Assembly (NCBI GenBank): GCA_949316235.1
Contig: OX438741.1
Coordinates: forward strand, 17,175,124 to 17,239,123
Length of the DNA: 64,000 nt
Reading direction: 5' to 3'
Source of the DNA: Oegoconia quadripuncta
Taxonomy: Eukaryota > Arthropoda > Insecta > Lepidoptera > Autostichidae
The translations under genes and the position numbers were made by a program. The notes under the pieces are model-generated. The model did not search any database and was not told the DNA's origin. It saw nothing but the letters and a program-made list of their open reading frames with translations. This document shows positions 53,925-64,000 of this stretch, in pieces. Position 1 is the first letter of the stretch, and each line of letters opens with the position of its first letter.

Positions 53925-54196
53925 TTTTTAATGTACAACGTGTTAGCACTTGACCTCAATCACACCTGATGTTAAGTGAAGATGAGGCCGAAGGTGGATG
54001 CGTACTAACAACAACAAATGCGTATATGACAACCGAAACACAGCAACTTAACATTTGGCTGATATGATGGTCTAAGCTATTTCGGCGTACATTTAAAATA
54101 CTCTACCACCAACCAAACCGAGTACTAAACATGTACCTCGCTGAGAATCGAACCCGAGACCTCCGAATGTTAAACCCTATGAGCAACGGAGACGGT
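53925..54196 (-). repeat. SINE family C, copy 11 (diverged)
   Basis: Inverted from TTTTTAATGTACAACG to the altered head GAGCAACGGAGACGGT. Middle partly rearranged. Confidence 0.8.
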
Positions 54197-54299
54197 CGGA
54201 ATTTATTTGCTTCCATCGGCATTCCACTTTCGGACTAGTAGTAGCTTGGATTTTATTTTAATTTTATTAGATTATTAGAGGATTACAAATTTTAAAGAA

Positions 54300-54545
54300 A
54301 TAGAAAGATGTAGTGGTCGGACGCGGCCCGGGAGAGGATGACACCCCCCGGAGCGACCGGGGGGGTATCGTCGCATCGAGCTCTGCGGCGCTTCATACCG
54401 CTCGCTGATCGCGGTGTGACGCACGACAGCGCCCCCTATGGAGGGTGCGCTAGACGCGCTCCGGGAATGGGCCTCCCCTTGCAAGGGGGGCCCATTCCCG
54501 GGGGGGGGATATCTGCTGAACATAGTATTAGTTGTATACTTTTTA
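54300..54545. repeat. GC-rich block, probably a LINE 3' UTR
   Basis: Very GC-rich against an AT-rich surround, with inverted words GGGAATGGGCCTCCCC and GGGGGGCCCATTCCCGG that can form a hairpin, and an AATAAAGG downstream. Similar wording is at 52330-52375. Confidence 0.45.
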
Positions 54546-54639
54546 TAAAAAAAAATAAAGGACGACAATGATCCTGTGGGTTTCTTGCGCCGCTTCTTTT
54601 CCCACTGATGATTTCCCTTTCCGAAGCGGTAGTAGCTTT

Positions 54640-55055
54640 GTATGGAGTATAGCTTTATACGGCTCTGCGACATGGACTTTAACACAAAGGGATAGGGAAA
54701 GGTTAGATTAGATGCATTCGAGATGTGGTGCTGGAGACGAATGGAGGGAACAAGCTGAACCGAGAAGAGAACAAATGAAAAGGTGTTAATGATGGTAAAG
54801 GAGAAGAGATGCCTGTTAGCCACAGTTGAGAACCGAAGGGGAAAGATGATAGGTCACTTGATACGACACGATATTTTTTTGAAGAACATAATTGAGGGAA
54901 AGATTGTAGGAAAGAGAGGAAGGGGAAGACCTAGGCGTAACTACTTTGACCAAGTGAAAGAAAAGGTGAATGTCGTGTCGTACCAAGAGGTTAAAACGAG
55001 GGCGGAAAGTAGAGAGACGTGGTCATTACTCCACCGACAAGAGCATAGCTCTTAA
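54640..55055 (+). pseudogene. RTE-like ORF C-terminal relic
   Basis: With stops it reads SIALYGSATWTLTQRDRERL, ...FEMWCWRRMEGTS, then an open run with RRGKMIGHLIRHD, IIEGKIVGKRGRGRPRR and EVKTRAESRETW to a stop at 55053-55055. G-R-G-R-P-R-R tails after the RT are typical of RTE-type elements in insects. An in-frame stop at about 54758 marks it as dead. Confidence 0.75.
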
Positions 55056-55364
55056 ATTGAAGGAGAAATACTAAAATGTTATCGACGTCAATAATAATGA
55101 GTTTGCTATTTTTAGAGCACAGTGTAATTTTAGACTAGTAACATTATTAAAATCTGTGGTCTGTGGCCAATTCAGTGGTCAACAAAAGCGATAACTTGGA
55201 ATCAGTTTCTATCACATAGCAGACCTTACATAACAAGGTGAAGGCCAGTAGGTGAGAGTCGCGAAAGGTCACGCGTTTGCGAAAACTAAGTGACTTCAAC
55301 GATGTTATTTTATTATAATTATAGTTGTTATAAAGAGTTATTTAATAGTAGATTGTTAACCAAG
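55056..55364. other. Spacer
   Basis: Nothing recognised. Confidence 0.3.
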
Positions 55365-55447
55365 GGCTGTATGACATCAATTGCATACGAGGTTTTTGGC
55401 GCCCGAGCGCAGCGAGGGCGCTAATTAGCCCGAGTGTGCAATTGATG
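55365..55447. repeat. Compound palindrome next to the recombinase fragment
   Basis: CATCAATTGCA at about 55376 and TGCAATTGATG at about 55437 are perfect inverses, and between them lie GGCGCCCG and CGAGGGCGC words, a second inverted pair. Confidence 0.75.
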
Positions 55448-55720
55448 CTTACACCCGAGATAAACACTCTGCTTTACATATCGATTGTGAGGTAAGTAAA
55501 AACAAAAAGTAAGGTTGTAGCTTCTTAGATAATTCATTAAAATATGATATAAAACAGTTTCAGAAAGAGATTTAACTTTTTTTTCTAACCGCCTTATAAA
55601 TTCGTCGTATGCCTTTACATATCTTTCTCTCGAGTTCGGCGGTAATAGATTTTCTAAAACTGTTTTTGCTTGTTCTTTTATAAAATCGGGGGTTAGATCC
55701 ATGCCTTCGTCACTTGACAT
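55421..55720 (-). pseudogene. Tyrosine-recombinase-like N-terminal fragment
   Basis: The minus frame starts MSSDEGMDLTPDFIKEQ, then LENLLPPNSRERYVKAYDEF, RRLEKKVKSLSETVLYHIL and NYLRSY. The pattern LLP-x-x-S-x-x-R-Y-x-x-A-Y-x-x-F, then S-x-x-x-V-L, is that of the core-binding domain of Crypton-type tyrosine recombinases in insects (from memory). The catalytic domain (R, HxxR, Y) is absent; either it was spliced from a missing exon or it was lost. Beyond residue 75 the frame leaves the homology. Confidence 0.5.
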
Positions 55721-55906
55721 TTTTCAAAACTTTTGAGAAAGAACTCCAAAACACGAAAAATTTACTTTCGCGCCTAGCTAGTCGACTGCCTTTTTTACTC
55801 TTCACGATTTTATAGCACGCAAGCGCGTCAAATCGTGCTGGCCAGTTTGATTTTTAAATCGATTTCAACTAACATACGATGTGACTGCGAAACAAATACT
55901 TCGATA
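55721..55906. other. Sequence upstream of the recombinase fragment
   Basis: Includes GCACGCAAGCGCGTCAAATCG near 55815. No further ORF. Confidence 0.3.
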
Positions 55907-55969
55907 TCTAAATATATAAAGGAAGAAACTGACTGACTGACTGACTGACTGACTGACATATCAACGCAC

Positions 55970-57600
55970 AGGCCAAACCGCTGCGTCTAGAGTTTCCAAA
56001 TTTGGCACGTAGGTTCCTTACGAGGTCTAGGGGAGCACTAAGAAAGGATTTTTCAAAATTCACCCTTTAAGGGGGTGAAACAGGGGTGGGAAGTTTGTAT
56101 GAAGAAACAGTATAACTTGGACATTTCGACTATTTTCGACTCGAAACTTCGCAAGAATACTCCTAGGAACAAATAAGCTAATACGTGTTTTGAGATTTTT
56201 CGAAAAACAACCCCCTGGGTTGTGAAATGGGGGTTAAAACCATAAAATCGATATTGGTGTCGTTATTTAGGTTTTATGGGATGTTAATTATGAAAATGAC
56301 ATTTATTTTAAGTTAACCCTCTAGGGTTGAGATAGGGGTGGGGGTTGATACCAAAAAGTCAATATTGGTGTCATTATTTAGGTTTTTTGGGACGTTGATT
56401 ACGAAAATGCCATGTGTTTTGAAGCTAACCCCTTGGGGTTAGAGAATGAGATAAGGGTAAGTTGAGATTTTTCGAAAAACAGCCCCCTGGGGTCAGAAAT
56501 GGGGGTTGAAACCATAAAATCGATATTGGTGTCGTTATTTAGGTTTTTTGGGATGTTGATTATGAAAATGACATTTATATTAAGCCAACCCTCTAGGGGT
56601 GAGATAGGGGTGGGGGATGATACCAAAAAAGTCTATATTAGTGTCGTTATTTAGGTTTTTTGGGACGTTGATTGCGAAAATGACATTTATTTTGAAGCTA
56701 ACCCCTTACGGGTTGCGATAGTGGTAGGGGTTGAAATCACAAATTCAAATCGCACAGGCCAAACCGCTGGGTTTAGAGTTTCCAAATTTGGCACGTAGGT
56801 TCCTTACGAGGTCTAGGGGAGCACTAAGAAAGGATTTTTCAAAATTCACCCTTTAAGGGGGTGAAACAGGGGTGGGAAGCTTGTATGAAGAAACAGTATA
56901 ACTTGGACATTTCGACTATTTTCGACTCGAAATTTCCCAAGAGTTCTCCTAGGAACAAATAAGCTAATAAGTGTTTTGAGATTTTTCGAAAAACAACCCC
57001 CTGTGTTGTGAAATGGGGGTTAAAACCATAAAATCGATATTGGTGTCGTTATTTAGGTTTTATGGGATGTTAATTATGAAACTGACATTTATTTTAAGTT
57101 AACCCTCTAGGGTTGAGATAGGGGTGGGGGTTGCTACCAAAAAAGTCTATATTGGACAACCCCCTGGGGTGTGAAATGGGGGTTAAAACCATATAATCGA
57201 TAATGGTGTCGTTATTTAGATTTTATGGGATGTTGATTATGAATATAACATTTATTTTAAGTTAACTCTCTAGGGTTGAGATAGGGGTGGGGGTTGATAC
57301 CAAAAAAGTCAATATTGGTGTCATTATTTAGGTTTTTGGGACGTTGATTACGAAAGTGCCATTTGTTTTGAAGCTAACCCCTTGGGGTTAGAGAATGAGA
57401 TAAGGGTGAGTTGAGATTTTTCGAAAAACAGCCCCCTGGGGTGTGAAATGCGGGTTAAAACCATAAAATCGATATTGGTGTCGTTATTTAGGTTTTTTGG
57501 GATGTTGATTAAGAAAATGACATTTATTTTAAGCCAACCCTCTAGGGGTGAGATAGGGGTGGGGGATGATACCAAAAAAGTCTATATTGGTGTCGTTATT
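55970..57600 (+). repeat. Tandem duplication of about 786 bp inside the Helitron
   Basis: AGGCCAAACCGCTG with AGAGTTTCCAAATTTGGCACG occurs at about 55970 and 56756. Both units contain smaller repeats built on GATAGGGGTGGGGGTTGAT, TTGGTGTCGTTATTTAGG and GGGACGTTGATTACG. Short ORFs on the minus strand are by-products. Confidence 0.88.
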
Positions 57601-57620
57601 TAGAATTCGAAATTCATTTC

Positions 57621-58211
57621 GCCATTTCGAAAGAACGACCAAGCAGCGGTCATCAATGACATATTATTGAACTCTTTTGAAGGACAACAGATTATTCATA
57701 GCTCAATAGATACCGTGGTAAACACCGACGATGCCGTTAATTATCCCGTAGAATTTTTGAACACTTTGAACCCACCGGGTATGCCATATCACAGACTTTT
57801 ACTACGTGTGGGTGCACCTGTTATGTTATTGAGAAATTTAAAGCCACCCAAACTTTGTAACGGTACTAGGTTGCAAGTCAAGGCTTTGCACCGGAACGTA
57901 GTAGAGGCCACTATTTTAACAGGACCTGCTCAGGGGAAACAGTGTTTGTACCGCGTATTCCATTAATACCAAATGATCTTCCCTTTGAATTCAAAAGGCT
58001 TCAGTTTCCACTAAAGGTCTGTTTTGCCAAGACAATAAATAAGTCGCAGGGGCAAACTCTCAAATTCGCCGGAGTAGACCTACGACAGGACTGTTTCTCT
58101 CACGGTCAGTTCTATGTGGCATGCTCCCGTGTAAGTTCACCTCAAAGTTTGGTTCTATTGCTACCACCTTCAAACATGGCAAAGAATGTTGTTTATAAGG
58201 AAGTACTTTAA
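57621..58211 (+). pseudogene. Helitron Pif1-type helicase C-terminus (frameshifted)
   Basis: First part: NDQAAVINDILLNSFEGQQ, DDAVNYPVEFLNTL, HRLLLRVGAPVMLLRNL and NGTRLQVKALH. After a one-base loss at about 57930-57940 the next frame carries VPRIPLIPNDLPFEFKR, AKTINKSQGQTL, FSHGQFYVACSRVSS and NVVYKEVL before a stop at 58209-58211. TINKSQGQT and YVACSRV are the last two conserved helicase motifs (SF1 V and VI). The protein would unwind DNA during rolling-circle transposition. The N-terminal Rep and Walker parts are absent. Confidence 0.92.
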
Positions 58212-58440
58212 TAAATATAAACCAGAATTTTTCAGAAAGGTCTTTTAATGGATCCCTGTCTTAATTCATTTACCTGGCAAAACACCAACATGGTTCCACA
58301 TACCTGTTATCTGCCCAGGGTTTTTTCCTGTTTGAGATAAACTCTACATGGTAATTTTTCTGCTGAATGTATTCCCGTGGGAAAGTAATAAAGTGTTGAT
58401 TCATGTAGTCTACGCGGACGAAGTCGCGGGCAGCTGCTAG

Positions 58441-58724
58441 TTTAAAATAAAATCTTCCTAAATTCTAATATAAATTGTCTCGATTCCGATTCGAGTAAAT
58501 AATCGATACCGAGAGAAAAAAAATAACTTTTTAAAAATATTCTTCTTGCAGTATGAGTATGACAGTTCTTTTTTCAAATTCCAAAACCTATGCTGTAATG
58601 CTAACATTACATGGTAGGTTTTGAAACCTATGCTGTAATGATATCCATACACCCCGGCATTCAGGGAAAAAGTGACTACTTAAAGAGCAAGAGATATGTA
58701 AATTACTTATTCGTATCACCATTT
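58441..58724. other. Spacer with a local duplication
   Basis: CCTATGCTGTAATG occurs twice (about 58588 and 58627). Nothing else. Confidence 0.35.
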
Positions 58725-58917
58725 GACGCCCTGTTTGGTGTAGTGGTTAGCAACTCTGACCGCTATACCAAAAGGTGGCGGGTTCGAATCCTGCTAGGGG
58801 TATATGTTTGTGTGATGAATACGGACATGTGTACCCGAGTTATGGACGTTTTCATATAAAATAAGTATTTATTTACAAAAAAAAATGTATTTATGTAGTA
58901 TATCGACCATCTAGTCT
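58725..58917 (+). repeat. SINE family A, copy 15 (3' truncated)
   Basis: GACGCCCTGTTTGGTGTAG to TATCGACCATCTAGTC; the distal tail is absent. Confidence 0.85.
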
Positions 58918-58919
58918 CC

Positions 58920-59267
58920 TTTACCTATGCTTATACTATAAAACAGAAACTTATTAAGAAAGCGTATATCATAAAATATCAGATTATTTAGATGATAAAC
59001 ATTCATGGACATGAACAACCCGTTCGCGTAACCAGGCTATTTCACAATGAATAATGAAATATTACAATATAAAATAATAATTAATAATTTTGTAACATAA
59101 AAACCCTTCTTTAAAAAAGAGCAAGTTCGAGTTTCTTGCTTGTTCTTCTCAGGGGAAAAGTGGTTTTTGAACAAGCAGTAGCTTTAAAAATGTGAATACT
59201 GACTATTTAAAGTGTACCCTGTGTACCTACAAAATAAAGCATTTTTTGATTTCGATTTTGACAACCA
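58920..59267 (+). repeat. LINE family E 3' end, unsplit copy
   Basis: ACTATAAAACAGAAACTTATT, CAGATTATTTAGATGATAAAC, GAGTTTCTTGCTTGTTCTTC and CCTACAAAATAAAGCATTTT in order, then TTTGATTTCGATTTTGAC tail. Confidence 0.8.
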
Positions 59268-59893
59268 TTTATGGTTTTAACCATATATTTCAATTATAAT
59301 GCAAACTTAAAGAATTATAGATAATTATAGTATTTTTCAATTTAGAATATCATCAGTTTAGTAGAATAGAATAATCTTAATTTTTAGTTTTGTTTTATTT
59401 CATTATGATTATTCAAAAATAGTATGACGTTGACGTAACAATGGTTACATACTTATACTTTATTAATTAATTTTGACATACGTATAATAATATGTTTTGC
59501 TATTGTATATACTTATATATGTGTTTTTCATGTTATTATTTTTTGTTTTATGTTTGACAATCACTTTTATTTTAGAAATCATAAATTTACGAAACTGTAT
59601 GTATGACATGATATTGTAAAAGTGAACTAAATTAATCTAATCTAATGATATAGGATATAGTCGCATTCCAAACAAGTGAATTGAATGTAATATTTAATTT
59701 AAATAATGGAAGATGGAAACGCCTATGTGATTTAGAAAGTCTTCATACATCTGCTGTCGTATATGTCTCACTTGTAATATACATTTGCAGTATCCTCTCA
59801 AGAGGGTTGGTCTTATACCCCATACATCAATCCATACAAACGTTGACGTCCAAATTTTCCGAAACGAATAAACCAATTCTAATGAAACTTTTT
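59268..59893. other. AT-rich spacer
   Basis: A 78-codon frame at 59681-59917 runs into a SINE and has no motif. Nothing else. Confidence 0.35.
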
Positions 59894-60210
59894 AACCGCC
59901 TCCTTGGCTCAATGTAAACAACGTTGGGTTTACGATTCGGAGGTCGCGGGTTCGTTCCCCAACGGGGTACAAGTTTGGTTGGTGGTACGGCATTTTAAAT
60001 GTCCGCCCGGCTAGCTACCACCATCTTATCTAAATATGCTGCCAAGCAACAATGTTAATAGCATTGTTGTATTCCAGTTGTCAGAGATAGATAGCCAGTC
60101 CCCCAAATGTGTTGGGGTTTCCGGGTCAGTACGCTTCCACCTTCGACCTCATCTTCACTTAACATCAGGTGTGATTGAGGTCAAGTGCTAACCCGTTGTG
60201 CATAAAAAAA
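59894..60210 (+). repeat. SINE family C, copy 12
   Basis: Head ACCGCCTCCTTGGCTC to GTTGTGCAT plus A7. Short deletion of the GTACTCGG word. Confidence 0.9.
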
Positions 60211-60399
60211 CGTACCTATAAGCGGACACATAAGTCTAAAAAGATAATAGAAAAAAAATTCTAAATATATTAATTTAAACGCATAAATATTGCATTTTTT
60301 CTGTTACTATGGAATACTTAGAACTGTGCATAATTGTTTTTCAATACTCTTTTTTTTTCAATGGTCTCTACTAACTTTATAGGTCTATGTATGTGATTT

Positions 60400-60513
60400 A
60401 TGCGTATTTTTTTATGCACAATGGGTTAACCCCTATCACACCTGATGGTAAGTGAAGATGAGGCCGAAGGTGGTAGCGTACTGACCCGGACACCCCATCT
60501 TATTCGGGGTATA
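60400..60513 (-). repeat. SINE family C 3' fragment
   Basis: Inverted TTTTTTATGCACAATGGG to CCATCTTATTCGGGG. Confidence 0.75.
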
Positions 60514-60679
60514 AAGTTAAATTGGAATGAGTTCATTCGTTTCGAAAAAATTTGAACTTGAAAGTTTGTATGGAATACCGGGCGGGATAAACTCTAAAAG
60601 GGGCACGAACGTCGTAGTAAATATTTTTTTCGTTTGGGCAAACTGACTCCTACTATCGCTGTGGTTTACTTGTAACATA

Positions 60680-61018
60680 ACGTATTAATAAACCAATCTC
60701 AATACAAGTCTTGAGGCTGTATCACCCGAGACGTGTCTTAAGAAGTTGACGCTATCTCAAGCTCCGTGCTAATTAATAAACCAATCTTGAGTATACTCAG
60801 CTGAGATCACTTCTCAAGTATTCGCCTCTGCGGCGAATGAATGATAGTCTTGAGTTTTGTTTATTAATACGTGAAGCTCGGCGCACCTCTCAAGTGAGTA
60901 CTGCTTGAGTACGCACGTGCTTTTCAAGTCTCAAGTTAAGATTATTAATCAACATGTTTACTTGAGACGGATCACAAGACTGTTCTCAATCTTGAGAATG
61001 GTTTATTAATAAGGGCCT
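60680..61018. mobile_element. MITE with TATTAATAAACC ends
   Basis: The left end GTATTAATAAACCAATCTCAA is inverted at the right as TTGAGAATGGTTTATTAATAAGG. The interior repeats CTTGAG/CTCAAG words and a second AATTAATAAACCAATC at about 60770. Perhaps Harbinger-like; unproven. Confidence 0.6.
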
Positions 61019-61114
61019 TATACTGTCACGAAGTATCTAACATTACCTCATTAATTAAAATCTATCTAGCTGCTTGGGTATTATCAAATCGCAAGTTCAT
61101 ATAATTATCAAATC

Positions 61115-61625
61115 GCAACCTATAATCTGTTTAAAAGAGCAACCCTAGAGTTTCTTGCTCGTTCTTCTTTGGGGAGTCAGTTTTATAATTTAAATGTTTT
61201 TTTTTTTTATGCACGACGGCACTTGACCTCAATCACACCTGATGTTAAGTGAAGATGAGGTCGAAGGTGGAAGCGTACTGACCCGGAAACCCCAACAAAT
61301 TTGGGGGACTGGCTATTTTATCTCTGACAACCGGAACACAACAATGCTATTAACATTGCTGCTTGGCGGCAGATTTAGATAAGATGGTGGTAGCTAGCCA
61401 GGCGGACATTTAAGAAGCCCTACCACCAACCAAACCGAGCACTTAAACATGTACCCCGCTGGGGATCGAAACCGCCACCTCCGAATCGTAAACTCAATGT
61501 TGTTTACATTGAGCCACGGAGGCGGTTAATGTAATAATAGTAGTAATAAATGTTAATGTAATATTAATAGTGACGTTTTCAAGTGATAATTTATCCTATG
61601 AAATAAAATATTTTGATTTGATTTA
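61115..61625 (+). repeat. LINE family E 3' end split by SINE C
   Basis: 61118-61195 (GCAACCCTAGAGTTTCTTGC, TTGGGGAGTCAG) and 61560-61625 (TAGTGACGTTTTCAAGTGAT, CCTATGAAATAAAATATTTTG). The SINE at 61196-61527 lies between. Confidence 0.7.
61196..61527 (-). repeat. SINE family C, copy 14
   Basis: Full inverted copy, from the T-run at 61196 to GCCACGGAGGCGGTTA at 61527. Confidence 0.92.
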
Positions 61626-62664
61626 GATGCCACGAGGAAATAAAAAATCCCACTTAATATCGGTAGGCATGAAAACGTAACCCTCTCTTCAATAATTGTC
61701 AAACAAGAATCGACATCTAACAACCTTAAGGTTAAAAAAAACAAACTTCCAGATTAAGGTCAAGATCGATCCCATTCTAATTAAAAAAAAAAAAAAAAAA
61801 AAACCTAAATCCTAACGACAACAAATTTGGATTCCAAGGAGAGTGACATTAAAGTTATAATGAGATGGCACCAAGTCAAGAGACTAAACCATCTGAATAG
61901 TAAGGTCATACCAGTTATAAATTAACATTATTATAAAATGTTAAACTATTTACCATAATTATTATCTCCAGTTCACATTTAACTTTGAATATTTAGGAAA
62001 TTGGGGATTCTATTTTTTTTTTATGTAACGTCTCAATTTTTAATTATATGTTTAATGCTGATAAATGGTAATTTGTGAATAAAATTATCAAACTAAATTT
62101 AGATTAGATTGTTATTTATTGGTGTATCATCCTAGGCTCTATAATTATTAAAGGTTTCGCTACCATCTTGAACTCTTTTAACGACCTTTGTCATTAACTG
62201 AATTAAAATTCATCCATTTGTACTTTGATTAGGTCAAGTGCCTCTTTCTATGCAGTTCGCAATAATTCTTGATTGATTGAAGTTATTTTTAAGACGTTTA
62301 AGCTCCAAACATCTATTTGTGTTTGTAATTTTGTAATATTTAGTTTGCTTGATTAGAATTTGTAATGATCAATATTATGGTTTTGAAAGGCCAGTGCACA
62401 ATCACCATCAAATGGGTTTTCGTAAGAATTTCAATGGGATCGTAAACTTGGTCACTTTTCTTCTTTGTTAATTTAGTTTTCAAAATTGTAAACAATAAGT
62501 CATGAAAATCCATTGACCTCAGCTTTAATTGCGCTTAGATGATGTACGCTACGAACAACTTGATGTCGTTCAATCTAAATTCTTATTACTAAATTCTTGG
62601 GTACTTCAACATCCACAGCGTCCAAAATAATCAAACAACAAAACTAAATTACTAACGTGAAATG
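61626..62664. other. Downstream flank of gene B
   Basis: AT-rich with an A-run at 61781-61803. No gene or clear repeat. Confidence 0.4.
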
Positions 62665-62670
62665 TTTATT
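62665..62670 (-). terminator. Gene B polyadenylation signal
   Basis: AATAAA on the minus strand, about 110 nt after the stop codon of gene B, in the context GTTAATAAACATTTC. Confidence 0.75.
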
Positions 62671-62778
62671 AACATTCAAGTCGGGATCGTATCACAGAAT
62701 CGCTTCAACGATTATAACAAGGAAGATGGTAATGGGAGGAGTATTTTTGGACTAGATTTGTGTGTTAACTATACTGGC

Positions 62779-62971
62779 TTAAGGAGATACGGGTAAGTGC
62801 GCACCCTGGGGTTGGAAGCCGTTCTCATCAGCGATGTAGGTGACGGAGTATTGTACGCCATCAGGGCCAGTGTAGGAGTACTGGCCTCGGACAACGAGGG
62901 CTTCATTTTCAGAACCAACATTCTGCAACTGGCCCTGCTCCTGCTGGGAGATACCGTTGGAGGTCTCCACA
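62779..62971 (-). CDS. Gene B exon 3 (RR-1 domain)
   Basis: Acceptor TTCCAACAG before TGTGGAGACC; the first T completes AA from exon 2 to Asn. TAA at 62779-62781. Confidence 0.93.
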
Positions 62972-63845
62972 CTGTTGGAATGAAGGAAAAATTAGTTATG
63001 TTAGAGAAAACAACCTAAAAATTTTGTGGAACTACTGAGAGCTTTTACTAGATGTAATTTTAGACGGTTTAACTGTAAACGAAATAAATGTGTTTGGCAC
63101 AATAATTGAACCGAAAAGATTTTTGGTTAAAAATATACTTGAACAGACCAGATCAATCAATCAATCAAATAAACATTATCATCTACTATTACGTCTTTGA
63201 AACAACTTCATAAAAATAAATAATTGAGAAATAAGTACTCATAAATATTAGTGATTCATTGCAAAACCTCTTAACTTCACTTACTCGAAGTATAATGAAC
63301 CTTACTGTATACAAAATAAAACTTCTTTTATTGCTCCCATAGTAGTACTAGGATAATAACGGTTGCGGTGCGGTTTCGAATCTCGATAAGGGTATGTTTG
63401 TATGAGAGCTACCACCATTTAATCCCAGGTTATGGGTACTTATGGGTGTTTATCAGTTATCTTATATCCATAGTCCAATAATTACTAGTTTGGGAATAGA
63501 TAATTGGTGTACATAATTATTAAGGCCAAGTAGGTATATTGGTTCTGCTATCTACAGCAGCATAAAGATCATAAATAATCTTATTTCTAATTTTAATGAT
63601 AAAGACTAGAATGAGGCTAGCAATAACTTATGAGATTATCATTTACATTAAATTCGTACATAGATTTTACTCATTGCACGTCTTAATGTTAAAAAGTATA
63701 TCTTTTTAAAACAAATGTCAAATTACTTGTAATTGTATCCTTCGACGCCGATGTTGTCACTGTCGTATCGGAGGATTTGTGCGTCGGCGTCGGGACCTGC
63801 TGCGCGCGCGGCGACCGCGGCGACGAATAGGGCGAGTACGATGAA
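62779..63845 (-). CDS. RR-1 cuticular protein gene B (exons 2 and 3; exon 1 outside)
   Basis: Partial gene for a small secreted chitin-binding cuticle protein. Exon 2 is 63727-63845, exon 3 is 62779-62971, and the intron (62972-63726) has GT/AG ends and phase 2, as in gene A. Exon 2 encodes the signal peptide core (FIVLALFVAAVAARA) and LRYDSDNIGVEGYNY. Exon 3 has VETSNGISQQEQGQLQNVGS and then the RR-1 domain GQYSYTGPDGVQYSVTYIAD with ENGFQPQGAHLP, a fully canonical match, ending PVSP. The first codons (probably Met-Lys-x) would lie beyond position 64000. About 104 of an expected 105-107 residues are present. Same strand and structure as gene A, so probably tandem paralogues. Confidence 0.92.
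62972..63726. other. Gene B intron 2 with an old SINE
   Basis: Holds a degenerate SINE B/A relic at about 63360-63540 (ACGGTTGCGGTGCGGTTTCG, AGATAATTGGTGTACATAA). Otherwise AT-rich. Confidence 0.55.
63727..63845 (-). CDS. Gene B exon 2 (signal peptide and linker)
   Basis: Acceptor TTTCCAACAG before TTCATCGTA, donor TACAA before GTAATT. GC-rich codons compared with the AT-rich flanks. Confidence 0.92.
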
Positions 63846-64000
63846 CTGTTGGAAACATATAAAAAATTAGACGCAACTGATGAAGCCGCAGTAGCCGTGG
63901 TTGAGGTTCGCTCGGTTTCTAATAACGACGATGTGAGTTCGCATCCAGACCAATACCAATAAAGTTCCTCGTACTGATTTCTCGATGAACGATTACATGG
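63846..64000. other. Gene B intron 1, start
   Basis: No ATGAAA-type exon is found on the minus strand here, so exon 1 lies outside the window. Confidence 0.6.

Larger units (their letters stand above)
55907..58440 (+). mobile_element. Helitron with helicase remnant, 2.5 kb
   Basis: It starts TCTAAATATATAAAGGAAG after an A, soon followed by (GACT)n, and ends CTACGCGGACGAAGTCGCGGG, CAGCTGCTAG before a T. The terminal hairpin is the same as in the 235-bp copy at 36078. The interior is a tandemly duplicated non-coding block and then the C-terminal end of a Pif1-like helicase. The replication-initiator (HUH) part is gone. Confidence 0.88.

Noticed and set aside
54275..54823. 182-codon minus-strand frame
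   Set aside because: Spans a GC-rich LINE 3' UTR and the antisense of another LINE relic; Pro/Arg/Ser-rich with no motif.
63846..64000. Search for gene B exon 1 at the window edge
   Set aside because: The only ATG words on the minus strand are followed by stops or lack a donor site.

Overview
The window is lepidopteran-type nuclear DNA, almost all of it transposable elements. I infer a moth or butterfly from two RR-1 cuticular protein genes with the usual three-exon layout, from tRNA-derived SINE families in many copies, from Helitrons ending in a GC-rich hairpin plus CTAG, and from many 5'-truncated non-LTR elements. No bacterial operons, CRISPR arrays, rRNA genes or intact tRNA genes were seen.

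Host genes. Gene A (minus, 28285-35400) is complete: a 9-nt coding exon behind a TATA box, a 6.3-kb first intron, a signal-peptide exon, and an exon with the chitin-binding domain. Gene B (minus, 62779-63845) is its relative, cut by the window edge before exon 1. They are probably tandem duplicates now about 27 kb apart because of transposon insertions.

Layout. 1-28 kb: SINEs (families A, B, C), LINE 3' ends, Helitron fragments, several long-inverted-repeat elements, a 41-bp minisatellite (7.6-8.1 kb) and a 15-bp phased motif array (11.5-12.1 kb). 28.3-35.4 kb: gene A. Its first intron holds an inverted-repeat-bounded segment with 43-bp arrays and, inside that, a jockey-like LINE with broken ORFs. 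36.4-44.7 kb: a nest in which a SINE B copy holds a SINE A and a Ty3/gypsy element with two matching 148-bp LTRs; the gypsy pol gene is split by a LINE, and that LINE is split by a Harbinger-like DNA transposon remnant with a 3-bp target duplication. 44.7-55 kb: more SINE and LINE pieces, a 47-bp-arm palindrome, a hAT-like MITE and pentanucleotide arrays. 55.4-58.4 kb: a tyrosine-recombinase-like fragment and a Helitron carrying a broken Pif1-type helicase end and a tandem duplication. 58.7-64 kb: SINEs, a MITE and gene B.

None of the mobile-element coding regions is an intact autonomous copy. The gypsy element is the closest: its pol is interrupted only by the nested LINE as far as I can see. 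No clear new biochemical system is present. The most interesting features are the nested insertions with readable junctions, the 43-bp arrays related to a terminal repeat, the 15-bp phased array, and a LINE tail lying at the 3' splice site of a cuticle gene exon. All boundaries were read by eye without alignment software and may be off by a few bases, more for old repeats.
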